From: Pontibacillus chungwhensis
Lineage (GTDB): Bacteria; Bacillota; Bacilli; Bacillales; BH030062
Assembly (NCBI RefSeq): GCF_030166655.1
Contig: NZ_CP126446.1
Coordinates: 620,001-684,000, forward strand
DNA length: 64,000 bases
Direction of reading: 5' to 3'
A model generated the notes under the pieces. The model ran no database searches. It saw only the letters and a program-made list of their open reading frames with translations, and had not been told where the DNA came from. Both the position numbers and the translations under genes were made by a program. Of the stretch, positions 36,164 to 43,192 are shown in pieces. Numbering within the stretch: the first letter of the stretch is position 1; each line of letters starts with the position of its first letter.

Positions 36164-36988
36164 ATGAACGGAACTGCAGCCGGATTAAAACGAAACATGG
36201 AGCGCTTAAATATCGGACGGATTCAGCAGATCGGAACAAGAACATGTGAGTCATGCCAGGCTCAAGTACCCGTTATGGAACGAACAGATCGAGATGGAGT
36301 TGTTCATGAAGAATCGCTCTGCTTGGCTTGCGATACTCAAAAGCTTAAATCTAAAGCTCCTAAGGCTGAGGATATCAAAATTGAAAAAATAAAGCGCTTT
36401 GGCGAAAAGTATCAAAAGGTGCCAAGGAAATTGATCGGGAAGACAGTTGCCAAATATGTACCAGAAAATGATTCGGAAAAAGCGATGAAGGAAGCAATTG
36501 TTGATTATGTTCGTAATTTTGGAAAGACAGATCATCATTCGCTTGTCCTGAAAGGGCCAATGGGTCTAGGTAAAAGCCATTTAGCTTACGCTGCTTCCTC
36601 CGAAATCAGAAGACGCGGTTATAGTGTTATGTATATTGCGGCAGATGACTTTTTATCACTCATAAAGTCCACTTTCGATAAAAAATCTGACCTCACGGAG
36701 AGTAAGATTTTCGAAATGATTGAGCAACTGGACCTTCTTGTTTTCGATGAAATAGGGGCTGAGTACTTGAACAAAAAAGATGAGTTTGAGTCCTGGGCTT
36801 CTGAGAAAATCCTTAAAGTTACGGACCTAAGGGAAGACAAGCCCACCATCTATACGACTAACTACTCTGCACCGGAAATGGTGAAAAAGTACGGATCAAT
36901 ACAGGGCGGTCGTATTACATCAAGAATGGTAGCTGGAGCTAAACGGATAATGGTAGAAGGGCGAGATCGTCGCGAAGAATTATTTTAG
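36164..36988 (+). CDS. DnaC/DnaI-like helicase loader ATPase
   Basis: 274 residues. An N-terminal zinc-binding segment (CESCQ...CLACD) is followed by an AAA+ domain with Walker A GPMGLGKSHLAY, Walker B LLVFDEIGAEY, sensor 1 TTN, and an arginine-finger region GGRITSRM. It loads the host replicative helicase at the phage origin. AGGAGG favours ATG 36164 over ATG 36161. Confidence 0.9.
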   Translation: MNGTAAGLKRNMERLNIGRIQQIGTRTCESCQAQVPVMERTDRDGVVHEESLCLACDTQKLKSKAPKAEDIKIEKIKRFGEKYQKVPRKLIGKTVAKYVPENDSEKAMKEAIVDYVRNFGKTDHHSLVLKGPMGLGKSHLAYAASSEIRRRGYSVMYIAADDFLSLIKSTFDKKSDLTESKIFEMIEQLDLLVFDEIGAEYLNKKDEFESWASEKILKVTDLREDKPTIYTTNYSAPEMVKKYGSIQGGRITSRMVAGAKRIMVEGRDRREELF

Positions 36989-37000
36989 GGAGGTAAGGTT

Positions 37001-37180
37001 ATGTGCACAATTTGCGGAGGAGATTACGTGGTTCATACACCAGTAGAACACGGCTACTTTTTTGAACCATGTCCACAATGCGGGGAGCAACCTCAGGAGG
37101 AGCATGAAAAGGAGTTTGCTGAACTTTACAAGCAACTGGACGAGGCAGAGGCCAGGAATAAGGAGAAGCATTCGGCATGA
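37001..37180 (+). CDS. Small zinc-ribbon phage protein
   Basis: 59 residues. MCTICGGDY and PCPQCGEQ provide two CxxC pairs for one zinc, followed by a charged helix. GGGAGGTAAGGTT precedes ATG 37001. Its stop overlaps the next ATG (ATGA). Confidence 0.68.
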   Translation: MCTICGGDYVVHTPVEHGYFFEPCPQCGEQPQEEHEKEFAELYKQLDEAEARNKEKHSA

Positions 37181-37428
37181 GCAAGGATCGGCTTTACATC
37201 GCTCTTACTAAATGTAATTTGGATTGGAAAGAATCTGAGGTTAAGAGATTTCGAGAGTATTGGGATCAGGGCTACAGTTTTATGGCGATAGCCAAGATGT
37301 TGAAGCGATCACAAAAAGATGTGCTGGCATTGACACTGGATCAAACAACAGAAGGTCTCGTTTCTTGGAGACACGGAGGTGCTATAGGTGACGAATGGGG
37401 AAGAAAACCAGTTAAGAAAAGCAGTTAA
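37177..37428 (+). CDS. Small phage protein with possible helix-turn-helix
   Basis: 83 residues. EVKRFREYWDQGYSFMAIAK followed by MLKRSQKDVLAL resembles a sigma-region-4-type or homeodomain-like helix-turn-helix, so a small DNA-binding role is possible. It overlaps the preceding gene by 4 bp and the next frame by 41 bp. Confidence 0.6.
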   Translation: MSKDRLYIALTKCNLDWKESEVKRFREYWDQGYSFMAIAKMLKRSQKDVLALTLDQTTEGLVSWRHGGAIGDEWGRKPVKKSS

Positions 37429-37588
37429 TGCTTCAAGACGGAGACAATTTTTAATTGGTGTGCTACTTGATATGGATGTAGAAACCTCAGCGGCAGGTAA
37501 GTCTATTAAAGATTTATCGCTCTACGAATTAGAAGATCTGCACGCTAGTAAGAAATATCGCTTTGCTAATAGCGGGGTGAATTCGTGA
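37388..37588 (+). CDS. Fbp-like small protein
   Basis: 66 residues from GTG 37388. NQLRKAVNASRRRQFLIGVL and the later GKSIKDLSLYELEDLH segment resemble the Fur-regulated basic protein family (FbpA-type), which in Bacillus serves iron-sparing regulation; phage copies have no known role. The overlap with the preceding gene and the weak ribosome binding site lower confidence. Confidence 0.5.
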   Translation: MTNGEENQLRKAVNASRRRQFLIGVLLDMDVETSAAGKSIKDLSLYELEDLHASKKYRFANSGVNS

Positions 37589-37746
37589 AGATGCATAGGG
37601 GAGAAGTTACCACTTATATGCTCAGTCACCAGGAGTTAGAGAAAAAGCGAATCGGAGCAAAATGTGATCTAGAAGATCGAAAGCAAGCAAAGAGCGCAAA
37701 TTATTCATTAGTCAGGAACAAAAGGACTGGAAGAAAAGATGGGTAA
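37585..37746 (+). CDS. Small basic phage protein
   Basis: 53 residues from GTG 37585, overlapping the previous stop, with GGGGTGAATTC upstream. Rich in Lys and Arg (ELEKKRIGAKCDLEDRKQAK). Unknown function. Confidence 0.5.
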   Translation: MKMHRGEVTTYMLSHQELEKKRIGAKCDLEDRKQAKSANYSLVRNKRTGRKDG

Positions 37747-37870
37747 ACGGAAACGTAAGTGGTACTTGTTGTCCAGGCGTGAAAACTACCAGATGGTGCA
37801 TAGGTACGAACCATTGCACAAGTACGAACTCCTAAGTCGCAGGAAGAACGGATGGAGGGTAATAGAATGA
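37739..37870 (+). CDS. Very basic 43-residue phage protein
   Basis: MGKRKRKWYLLSRRENYQMV and on to a basic WRVIE end. It overlaps the previous gene by 8 bp and the next by 4 bp, the tight packing usual in phage early operons. Possibly nucleic-acid binding; not recognised. Confidence 0.5.
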   Translation: MGKRKRKWYLLSRRENYQMVHRYEPLHKYELLSRRKNGWRVIE

Positions 37871-38211
37871 GTCAGATCACATTAGAAGATCTAATCTACC
37901 AATTCGATGAATCTAAAATAAATGTACAACGAAGCTACTTTGATCAGTTGAAATACTTTGAGGTTAAGGCCTATATTCCCGAAGATGTTAAAGGACCCTT
38001 GGAGCTAGGCATGCGTCCTGAAGGGGAAGAGTTTCAAAGAAAACTAGATTTATGGTGTAAGTATGCTGTAGCTATTTGGGACTTTAATGATCTTACTTGG
38101 CTGGAAGCTACCGATCAGTTAAAGAAGTTTAGGGACTCTGATCAGCCTGTTGGTTTGAAGATTTGGTTACATTCAGATTTTCGTCCAGAAAGTGTAACTG
38201 AGTATTTGTAA
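37867..38211 (+). CDS. Hypothetical phage protein
   Basis: 114 residues. ATG 37867 has GGAGGG 7 bp upstream; the in-frame ATG at 37852 overlaps that ribosome binding site. Mixed alpha/beta, with a Trp-rich centre (DLWCKYAVAIWDFNDLTWLE). No family recognised. Confidence 0.6.
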   Translation: MSQITLEDLIYQFDESKINVQRSYFDQLKYFEVKAYIPEDVKGPLELGMRPEGEEFQRKLDLWCKYAVAIWDFNDLTWLEATDQLKKFRDSDQPVGLKIWLHSDFRPESVTEYL

Positions 38212-38258
38212 GCAACAGAGTAAGCATTGTGTGTAATTCAAAAAAGGAGGAATTATTA

Positions 38259-38999
38259 ATGAATTTAGAAAGCAGCGTTAAAGATGCTATTGCTAAGAAA
38301 TTATCTGACGGTACGGTTGAAAAGCTAATCGAGGAGCAAGTGGAAGAAGGAATTAAGAAGGCACTAAAAGATTTATTCGGACTCTTCGGTGATGCGAACA
38401 AAGTAATTGAACAGCAACTTAAATCAGTTATGGTTCCTTATCTTGAAAAATACGATTACAGCCAGTATGTAACAAAACTTGATGCAGTTTTAGTGGATGT
38501 ACTGAAAAGCTCTTCACTGGATAATAAGCAATTGCTTGATAACTTTAAAAACCTTATGAGTCCAGAGACCGAAAAAGTCACAAAGATCACGGAACTCTTT
38601 GAGCAATGGAAAGAGTACGTAGCACATAACGTTGATACAGATGATTTGGAAGTTGATCTCGATGATGAGCCTAGTTATGAACCTGTAGCTGTTTCAGTAC
38701 AAGTCGAATTTATGGAAGATCGCTCTTGGAGTTCTTTTCAAAACGGGATGATTACTTTTGAGTGTGAGCATGATGAAACATTGAATATTCAATTCCCTGT
38801 ACATCGTTGGGAGAAATTCGATAAAGAGGAATGGACGATTGACTATAAAACACCTCATGATCTGAGTTCTCTAAAACGCCTTGATGAGTTTGAAGTTCTA
38901 CTAATGAAAATGAATCAGAATAACACCAAGATCATTGTCGATGAAGAAATGATACATGACGATGTTTACCCAGAAGAAGAGCCAGAGGCGTCATTCTAA
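38259..38999 (+). CDS. Hypothetical phage protein, acidic
   Basis: 246 residues from ATG 38259 after AAAAAGGAGGAATTATT. The N-terminal half is helical (SVKDAIAKKLSDGTVEKLIE), the middle is very acidic, and the C-terminal part is beta-rich (VEFMEDRSWSSFQNGMITFE) and ends in a Glu/Asp tail. Two-domain appearance; no known motif. Possibly a structural or host-interaction protein of the early operon. Confidence 0.6.
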   Translation: MNLESSVKDAIAKKLSDGTVEKLIEEQVEEGIKKALKDLFGLFGDANKVIEQQLKSVMVPYLEKYDYSQYVTKLDAVLVDVLKSSSLDNKQLLDNFKNLMSPETEKVTKITELFEQWKEYVAHNVDTDDLEVDLDDEPSYEPVAVSVQVEFMEDRSWSSFQNGMITFECEHDETLNIQFPVHRWEKFDKEEWTIDYKTPHDLSSLKRLDEFEVLLMKMNQNNTKIIVDEEMIHDDVYPEEEPEASF

Positions 39000-39005
39000 T
39001 AGATT

Positions 39006-39242
39006 ATGGCGAGTGGGTGCATAGTTGGTGATTGCTACGTGTGTGGTTGGCTTGTATATGAGGATGAACAGACTTGGTACAACGATAGTCTTAAACACTC
39101 TACATGCAAATCTAAGCCACAACTAAAGCAAGAGAATGAAAGGCTTAAGGAAGAGTTAGCTGAGTACAGAAAGTGGTTTGGTCAAATGAAAATGACCGGA
39201 TGGGAAGAGGGAGCAAAGAAGCTCCAGAAAGAAACAAAGTAG
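39006..39242 (+). CDS. Small Cys-rich phage protein with coiled-coil tail
   Basis: 78 residues. CIVGDCYVCGW and a later His-Cys (KHSTCKS) could bind zinc; residues 40-78 form a charged coiled coil. ATG 39006 is 6 bp after the previous stop with a poor ribosome binding site, suggesting coupling. Confidence 0.55.
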   Translation: MASGCIVGDCYVCGWLVYEDEQTWYNDSLKHSTCKSKPQLKQENERLKEELAEYRKWFGQMKMTGWEEGAKKLQKETK

Positions 39243-39273
39243 CGATTGTGTGTAATAGATAAGAAGCTGAGCG

Positions 39274-39381
39274 TTATAAGAGGCTCAGCATCTGGACAAT
39301 AAACTCGATAACTAAGATCAACCATTCGTGTTTAACCACCTTGATTTCCAAATCGGCATTAAAAGATAGTGAAAATTTCAT
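39274..39381 (-). CDS. 35-residue membrane peptide on the opposite strand
   Basis: MKFSLSFNADLEIKVVKHEW then LILVIEFIVQMLSLL, a single C-terminal hydrophobic helix. AAGGGGAGATGTTTAC precedes ATG on the minus strand, and GCTGAGC/GCTCAGC followed by TTCTTAT forms a terminator-like hairpin overlapping its stop. It is the only minus-strand gene inside the rightward early block. I cannot identify a promoter with confidence. Function unknown; it may be a toxin-like or superinfection peptide. Confidence 0.5.
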   Translation of the reverse strand: MKFSLSFNADLEIKVVKHEWLILVIEFIVQMLSLL

Positions 39382-39512
39382 GTAAACATCTCCCCTTAAA
39401 GTCTAACTTGTCGATTTTCAGAGAGAGTCGTAACACACTTTTAAAAGTAAATTTGATTTTAGGCGATTGGAATTATTCATAGCAAAGCTAAAAGGAAGGA
39501 CGGACCAGACAC

Positions 39513-39839
39513 ATGAAGTACTACAAATTAAAAGGAGAGATATTGATGAAAGAGCTTAAAGTATCTGATGAAAAAGGATTGTAGGACGTTAAGGTATTCC
39601 AAGTTTGTGAAAGTGATGCTGTAGCTGCTTATTCTCTTGATGAAGCTATTGAATTTTACCAAAAACAAACTGGACTTGAAGATGATGAATTACATGGATA
39701 TGAGGATATGGAAGTTGTTCCTCTTGATTACAAGGTACGTGAAAGTGAGGGCAGCGAGGAGCTTATAACGGTTCGTGAAGTGATTGAAATGTATTGGGAA
39801 GGTAAGCCATTCATTGCACTTTCTACTGGGGGATATTAA
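39513..39839 (+). pseudogene. Phage early protein gene broken by an in-frame TAG
   Basis: ATG 39513 (or ATG 39546 after AAAAGGAGAGATATTG) opens a frame that meets TAG at 39582-39584, then continues open for another 84 codons to TAA 39837. The downstream part DVKVFQVCESDAVAAYSLDE... ending VIEMYWEGKPFIALSTGGY looks like a normal small phage protein. Otherwise the frame is undamaged, so either a recent nonsense mutation or suppressor/readthrough expression explains it. Confidence 0.7.
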
Positions 39840-39878
39840 GACGGATCACGAAGATTATGCGAAACAAGGAGGGTCAGC

Positions 39879-40067
39879 ATGAGTGAGCCAATTATAGCTA
39901 AGTGGCAAGATCGTTGGGGTGAGGAACACGTACTGTTGGAAGGTAAAGGTGAGGACATTTTATATGCAATACCCGAAAGAAAAGATGAAGAGGGAAATTC
40001 TCATGTTGAAATGTTGTCCAAAAAGGCTCTTCTGGAGTTTGTGGGTAAGTTGAACGAAACAAAATGA
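39879..40067 (+). CDS. Hypothetical small phage protein
   Basis: 62 residues after AAACAAGGAGGGTCAGC. MSEPIIAKWQDRWGEEHVLL suggests a small beta-sheet protein. No family recognised. Its stop overlaps the upstream frame of the dUTPase gene. Confidence 0.58.
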   Translation: MSEPIIAKWQDRWGEEHVLLEGKGEDILYAIPERKDEEGNSHVEMLSKKALLEFVGKLNETK

Positions 40068-40099
40068 TAGTTCAGTTGAATTGGGAGAGGGGTAAACGA

Positions 40100-40630
40100 A
40101 TGAATTTAGATAAGTTAATGGAGGTCCAGGGCGGTTTAGATTCTCATGTTGTTCTTGAAAAAGGATTGGAAGAGCAGGACTTGTTTAACCAAAAAGTCCT
40201 CGCTCTTCAAGTAGAAATTGCAGAATTAGCTAATGAGACTCGCTGCTTTAAATTTTGGTCGAGCAAAGAACCGAGCGAACCTGAAATACAACTAGAAGAA
40301 TACGTGGATGGGATTCATTTCTTTTTAAGCTTAGCAATTGATTTGAAAATGGAGCCAAGTAGCTTAATGGTTTGGGATGATTTTACGGAAGCAAACTTAA
40401 CGGAAACGTTGTTAAGCGTACTAAGTGAAATTTCAAGCCTGTATGTTTTAAAAGACGTTAATTTGCCAGCTTCTATTTTCTTAGAAGACCTACAAGAAAT
40501 CCTCCGGGAGGCCTTTCAGGTTTATGTAGGTATCGCTAGTAAGTTTTTAGGATTCTCCTGGGAAGAAGTAGAGGAAGCGTACTATAAGAAGAACAACATC
40601 AATCACCAGCGACAGCTTAACGGCTACTGA
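40100..40630 (+). CDS. Dimeric dUTP diphosphatase (dUTPase_2 family)
   Basis: A 176-residue all-alpha nucleotide pyrophosphatase that converts dUTP to dUMP and keeps uracil out of phage DNA. The metal-binding motifs LQVEIAELANETRCFKFW and EEYVDGIHFFLSL match the MazG-related dimeric dUTPases of Gram-positive phages. ATG 40100 after GAGAGGGGTAAACG is chosen over ATG 40064, which overlaps the previous stop. In Staphylococcus phages such dUTPases also derepress pathogenicity islands, but that is not implied here. Confidence 0.88.
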   Translation: MNLDKLMEVQGGLDSHVVLEKGLEEQDLFNQKVLALQVEIAELANETRCFKFWSSKEPSEPEIQLEEYVDGIHFFLSLAIDLKMEPSSLMVWDDFTEANLTETLLSVLSEISSLYVLKDVNLPASIFLEDLQEILREAFQVYVGIASKFLGFSWEEVEEAYYKKNNINHQRQLNGY

Positions 40631-40646
40631 TCGAGAGGTGGAACTC

Positions 40647-41414
40647 ATGAATGAACGTTACGTTGATGGCGAGTGGGTAACGGCAGAAGACTTAATTCGG
40701 AAGCATCGTAAGTTTATTTGGAAACAGGTAAAAAAGTACATTGCTAGAGGAAAAGGAGCAGGCTTTACACCAGATGATTTATATAGCTGCGCATGTATTG
40801 GAGTTATGAAAGCATTTGATAGTTTCGATGCAGAAAAAGGGTACAAGTTTCTCACTTATGCTGGCACAAAGATGATGGGGCAAATAGACGCGGAGATCAG
40901 AAAAAATTCCGGGCTCATCCATTTGCCGGCTCTACAAGATCAGCTTGTTCGTAAAATTAAAGCCGAGGATATGGTAGAAAAAAATGCTGAGGAAACCGCA
41001 AAACATTTCGAAGTGAAATTGGAACACGCTGAATTGGCCAAACAGTATTTGATGCCAAGAATTTCGACTGAAACGCCTATCAATGAAGAAGGGGACACTA
41101 CGTTAGGGGATTTCCTTGTAGGCGATAGTTTCGACGAATCTGTGGTAGTCGTAAATGACTTCCTTGAAACACTAACTGATTTAGAAAAAGACGTTTTGCT
41201 CATGAAGATGGAGTCACGAACAGTCTATGAAATTGGCGATAAATATAATAAGTCACGAGGATGGCCGGAGATAGTAATCAATAGGGTGAAAAAGAAATAC
41301 GTGAAGTATTATAAGGAAGTTAATGAGGTGGCTCAAGGAAATCTTGCCAAGGCAAAGCAGCTCCTAAGTGAAACAGACATAAGAGGTCAAGAGGTCGCTT
41401 TGGAAGTACATTGA
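40647..41414 (+). CDS. Sigma-70-family RNA polymerase sigma factor of the prophage
   Basis: 255 residues. Region 2 is clear (FTPDDLYSCACIGVMKAFDS, then GYKFLTYAGTKMMGQIDAEI), with the RKNSG turn; region 4 (LTDLEKDVLLMKMESRTVYE and the following SRGWPEI helix) is divergent. The layout resembles the SigF/SigG/SigB group. GAGAGGTGG favours ATG 40647 over GTG 40638. It follows dUTPase by 16 bp. It could redirect polymerase to late phage promoters, or respond to host development. Confidence 0.82.
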   Translation: MNERYVDGEWVTAEDLIRKHRKFIWKQVKKYIARGKGAGFTPDDLYSCACIGVMKAFDSFDAEKGYKFLTYAGTKMMGQIDAEIRKNSGLIHLPALQDQLVRKIKAEDMVEKNAEETAKHFEVKLEHAELAKQYLMPRISTETPINEEGDTTLGDFLVGDSFDESVVVVNDFLETLTDLEKDVLLMKMESRTVYEIGDKYNKSRGWPEIVINRVKKKYVKYYKEVNEVAQGNLAKAKQLLSETDIRGQEVALEVH

Positions 41415-41444
41415 GCATTTTAAGCAGATCGGAGGGGAGAGAAC

Positions 41445-41552
41445 ATGAATAAATGCGTTGAGTGTAAGAAAAAAGATGCAACTCATTGGTCTTGTCATCT
41501 TTGCGAGAAATGCTTTGAAGAAATCCTCGCTGATAAAGTAAAAAACAGTTAA
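41445..41552 (+). CDS. 35-residue zinc-binding phage peptide
   Basis: MNKCVECKKKDATHWSCHLC followed by EKCFEE gives C-x2-C and C-x2-C-x2-C patterns. GGAGGGGAGAGAAC precedes ATG 41445. Small zinc fingers of this sort recur in this operon. Confidence 0.6.
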   Translation: MNKCVECKKKDATHWSCHLCEKCFEEILADKVKNS

Positions 41553-41564
41553 GGGGGCATAATT

Positions 41565-41852
41565 TTGGTTAATGAAGAGCTATTTAATGCAATAAAAGAA
41601 TTTGGGAAGAAAATTGCTAATGTATTTAAAGCCGTCTGCTTAAAGTTTTCAGAACACCTCAGGTCAAAAGTTAAATATATTGCTAAGTTACACACGAAAA
41701 CTAAGGAAAAAAGTCACGAACAGATTGAGGAATTGAGAGTTTGGAAACGGAATATTACACTGCACAATCAATTGGCCCTTGTACAGCTGAAACAATATGA
41801 CTATAAGTATAAGCCAACTAGACTAACGAGCAGAGGGAAGACCCGTCAGTAA
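41565..41852 (+). CDS. Hypothetical basic phage protein
   Basis: 95 residues from TTG 41565 after AAGGGGGCATAATTT. Helical and strongly basic towards the C-terminus (KYKPTRLTSRGKTRQ). Unrecognised; possibly nucleic-acid binding. Confidence 0.58.
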   Translation: MVNEELFNAIKEFGKKIANVFKAVCLKFSEHLRSKVKYIAKLHTKTKEKSHEQIEELRVWKRNITLHNQLALVQLKQYDYKYKPTRLTSRGKTRQ

Positions 41853-41870
41853 TGGAAGGAAGCGTTCAAG

Positions 41871-41975
41871 ATGATCAAATATTTTTGTAGTTGCTGCGGG
41901 AAAGAATGGTGGTCACTGAAGATTGAGGTCATCCAGTGTTGTGGTTTTTATGTCGTACATGAAGAATTTGAGTAA
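41871..41975 (+). CDS. 34-residue Cys-rich phage peptide
   Basis: MIKYFCSCCGKEWWSLKIEV then IQCCGFYVVHEEFE; four to five cysteines in CxCC and CC pairs form a likely zinc site. ATG 41871 lies after GGAAGGAAGCGTTCAAG. Immediately followed by a reversed terminator-like hairpin. Confidence 0.55.
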   Translation: MIKYFCSCCGKEWWSLKIEVIQCCGFYVVHEEFE

Positions 41976-42003
41976 ATAAAAAAAGCCAGGGCGGACCCTG
42001 ACT
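41976..42003 (-). terminator. Minus-strand terminator-like hairpin before xtrA
   Basis: On the minus strand AGTCAGGG-TCCG-CCCTGGCT is followed by TTTTTTT. The same arrangement (A-run, GC hairpin, then A/T-rich gap and a ribosome binding site on the plus strand) occurs at 34821-34853 and about 35010-35033. Confidence 0.5.
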
Positions 42004-42054
42004 CTTAGCATAGTGCTTGCCAACTACTATTCTATCATATCGGGGGTCTGCTTT

Positions 42055-42243
42055 GTGGGACAAATTAAAATGGAAACAACAATAGATCTTTCTGAAAACG
42101 CAATGTATGTGGTAAGAGATGGTCAGATTACAAAAGTAAGCGCGAAGCCGTTTGGCTCAGATGAAGTTGTTTGGAAGGACGGAAAAGTGGTTGATGTGGT
42201 TAGAACTCAACGACAGCGTTTGAATGGGCAGGAGGTTATATAA
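42055..42243 (+). CDS. XtrA-like phage protein
   Basis: 62 residues. GTG 42055 follows GGGGGTCTGCTTT, and ATG 42070 is a shorter alternative; the frame upstream lacks a ribosome binding site. METTIDLSENAMYVVRDGQI and the following VSAKPFGSDEVVW segment resemble XtrA of PBSX, a small protein just before the late regulator in Bacillus prophages. Role unknown. Confidence 0.6.
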   Translation: MGQIKMETTIDLSENAMYVVRDGQITKVSAKPFGSDEVVWKDGKVVDVVRTQRQRLNGQEVI

Positions 42244-42444
42244 TGGACCAGCCAAATGGAAAATATTCAAAAATTGAAATGGAAATGGCCTTAGATCAAT
42301 TCATTAATTCTTTGGATATATTAATTGCAAAATCTGAGCACGATGCAAAGCTATAAAAAAAAGAAATATTAAGATTTGGTGTTAGCAGGATTTACAGAAG
42401 TACAGGCTATGGAAATTATTAAAGCAAGACCTTTGGTTGAATAA
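42243..42444 (+). pseudogene. Small phage gene apparently broken by a frame change
   Basis: ATG 42243 (overlapping the xtrA stop; AGGAGGTTATATA upstream) gives 37 residues, MDQPNGKYSKIEMEMALDQF to SEHDAKL, then TAA 42354. A second frame 17 bp on reads DLVLAGFTEVQAMEIIKARP and ends at 42444. The GFT-x-x-QA-x-E-x-IK-x-RP tail is a familiar ending of a phage small-protein family, so the two pieces probably formed one gene of about 65 codons, damaged around the A-rich stretch at 42354-42372. Confidence 0.5.
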
Positions 42445-42465
42445 ATATGTCTGAGCGAAGAACGC

Positions 42466-42511
42466 AGGACACAGATCAAGAGCACTAGGCTCTTGATCTG
42501 TGTCCTTTTTT
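42466..42511 (+). terminator. Strong intrinsic terminator within the prophage
   Basis: AGGACACAGATCAAGAGC (42466-42483) and GCTCTTGATCTGTGTCCT (42489-42506) are a perfect 18-bp stem, followed by TTTTT. It separates the early operon from the ArpU/late-control genes. Confidence 0.93.
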
Positions 42512-42535
42512 AAATATTTGGAAGGGAGTAACTCT

Positions 42536-42724
42536 ATGTCTGATCAATTAAGGGACCAGTTAAAAAAGTATAAAAAGAAACATGGCATTAAATCTCCTTC
42601 ACCTAAGAAAAAATCAAAAAAGGACAACAGTGAATCCTATTCTAGGAGTGAGATTGAAAGTCTCATGGGTATGAATCGTCCTACTTATAAACGTGGACCT
42701 GGTGGAGCTTATAAGCAAAAATAA
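42536..42724 (+). CDS. Small basic phage protein
   Basis: 62 residues from ATG 42536 after GGAAGGGAGTAACTCT. Lys-rich (KKYKKKHGIKSPSPKKKSKK) with a Gly/Tyr-rich end (YKRGPGGAYKQK). First gene after the strong terminator. Unrecognised. Confidence 0.6.
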   Translation: MSDQLRDQLKKYKKKHGIKSPSPKKKSKKDNSESYSRSEIESLMGMNRPTYKRGPGGAYKQK

Positions 42725-42739
42725 AGGAGTGTGGTTGTA

Positions 42740-43192
42740 ATGGCCAAGCAAATTAGTTTTGAATTACCAAAGATTAATCGTCCCAAAACTAAAGAAAGAG
42801 TGGAAGCTGCTCTAGAAAAGTACCGAATGTATAAGCTCATGGAGCCATTGGACGCATCCACGAAAATTACATCTTCTTTTAAAGAGGTTCCATCGAGCTC
42901 CGGTTTTGGCAGTCACTCCAAAACGGAAGAAGCTGCAGTTGAAAAGATTGATAAAGAAGCTGAAAGAGATGTCTATATGAGGCGGATTGAAAGAGCCTTG
43001 AAACGTCTTAACAGAAAAGAAAGCGCAGTAATCACTAAGAGATACATGCAAGAAGATGATGTGTTTGATTATGAAACCTATAACGATCTGGGCTTTAGCG
43101 AACGCACCTATTACAGGATAAAGGGTGATGCTTTTTACAAATTAGCCTTCATTTTAAAAGTTGCGGTTTATGAGGAGGTGGAGAAGCAATGA
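42740..43192 (+). CDS. ArpU-family late transcriptional regulator
   Basis: 150 residues. The ArpU/phage late control family is recognised by RIERALKRLNRKESAVITKR and a C-terminal sigma-region-4-like helix-turn-helix (GFSERTYYRIKGDAFYKLAF). Such proteins commonly precede the terminase genes and are thought to activate late transcription or packaging. AAAGGAGTG supports ATG 42740 rather than GTG 42731. It overlaps the next gene by 4 bp. Confidence 0.8.
   Translation: MAKQISFELPKINRPKTKERVEAALEKYRMYKLMEPLDASTKITSSFKEVPSSSGFGSHSKTEEAAVEKIDKEAERDVYMRRIERALKRLNRKESAVITKRYMQEDDVFDYETYNDLGFSERTYYRIKGDAFYKLAFILKVAVYEEVEKQ

Noticed and set aside
35742-36254. Minus-strand frames over the replisome organiser and loader
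   Set aside because: Antisense shadows of low-complexity Lys/Glu codons; they lack ribosome binding sites.
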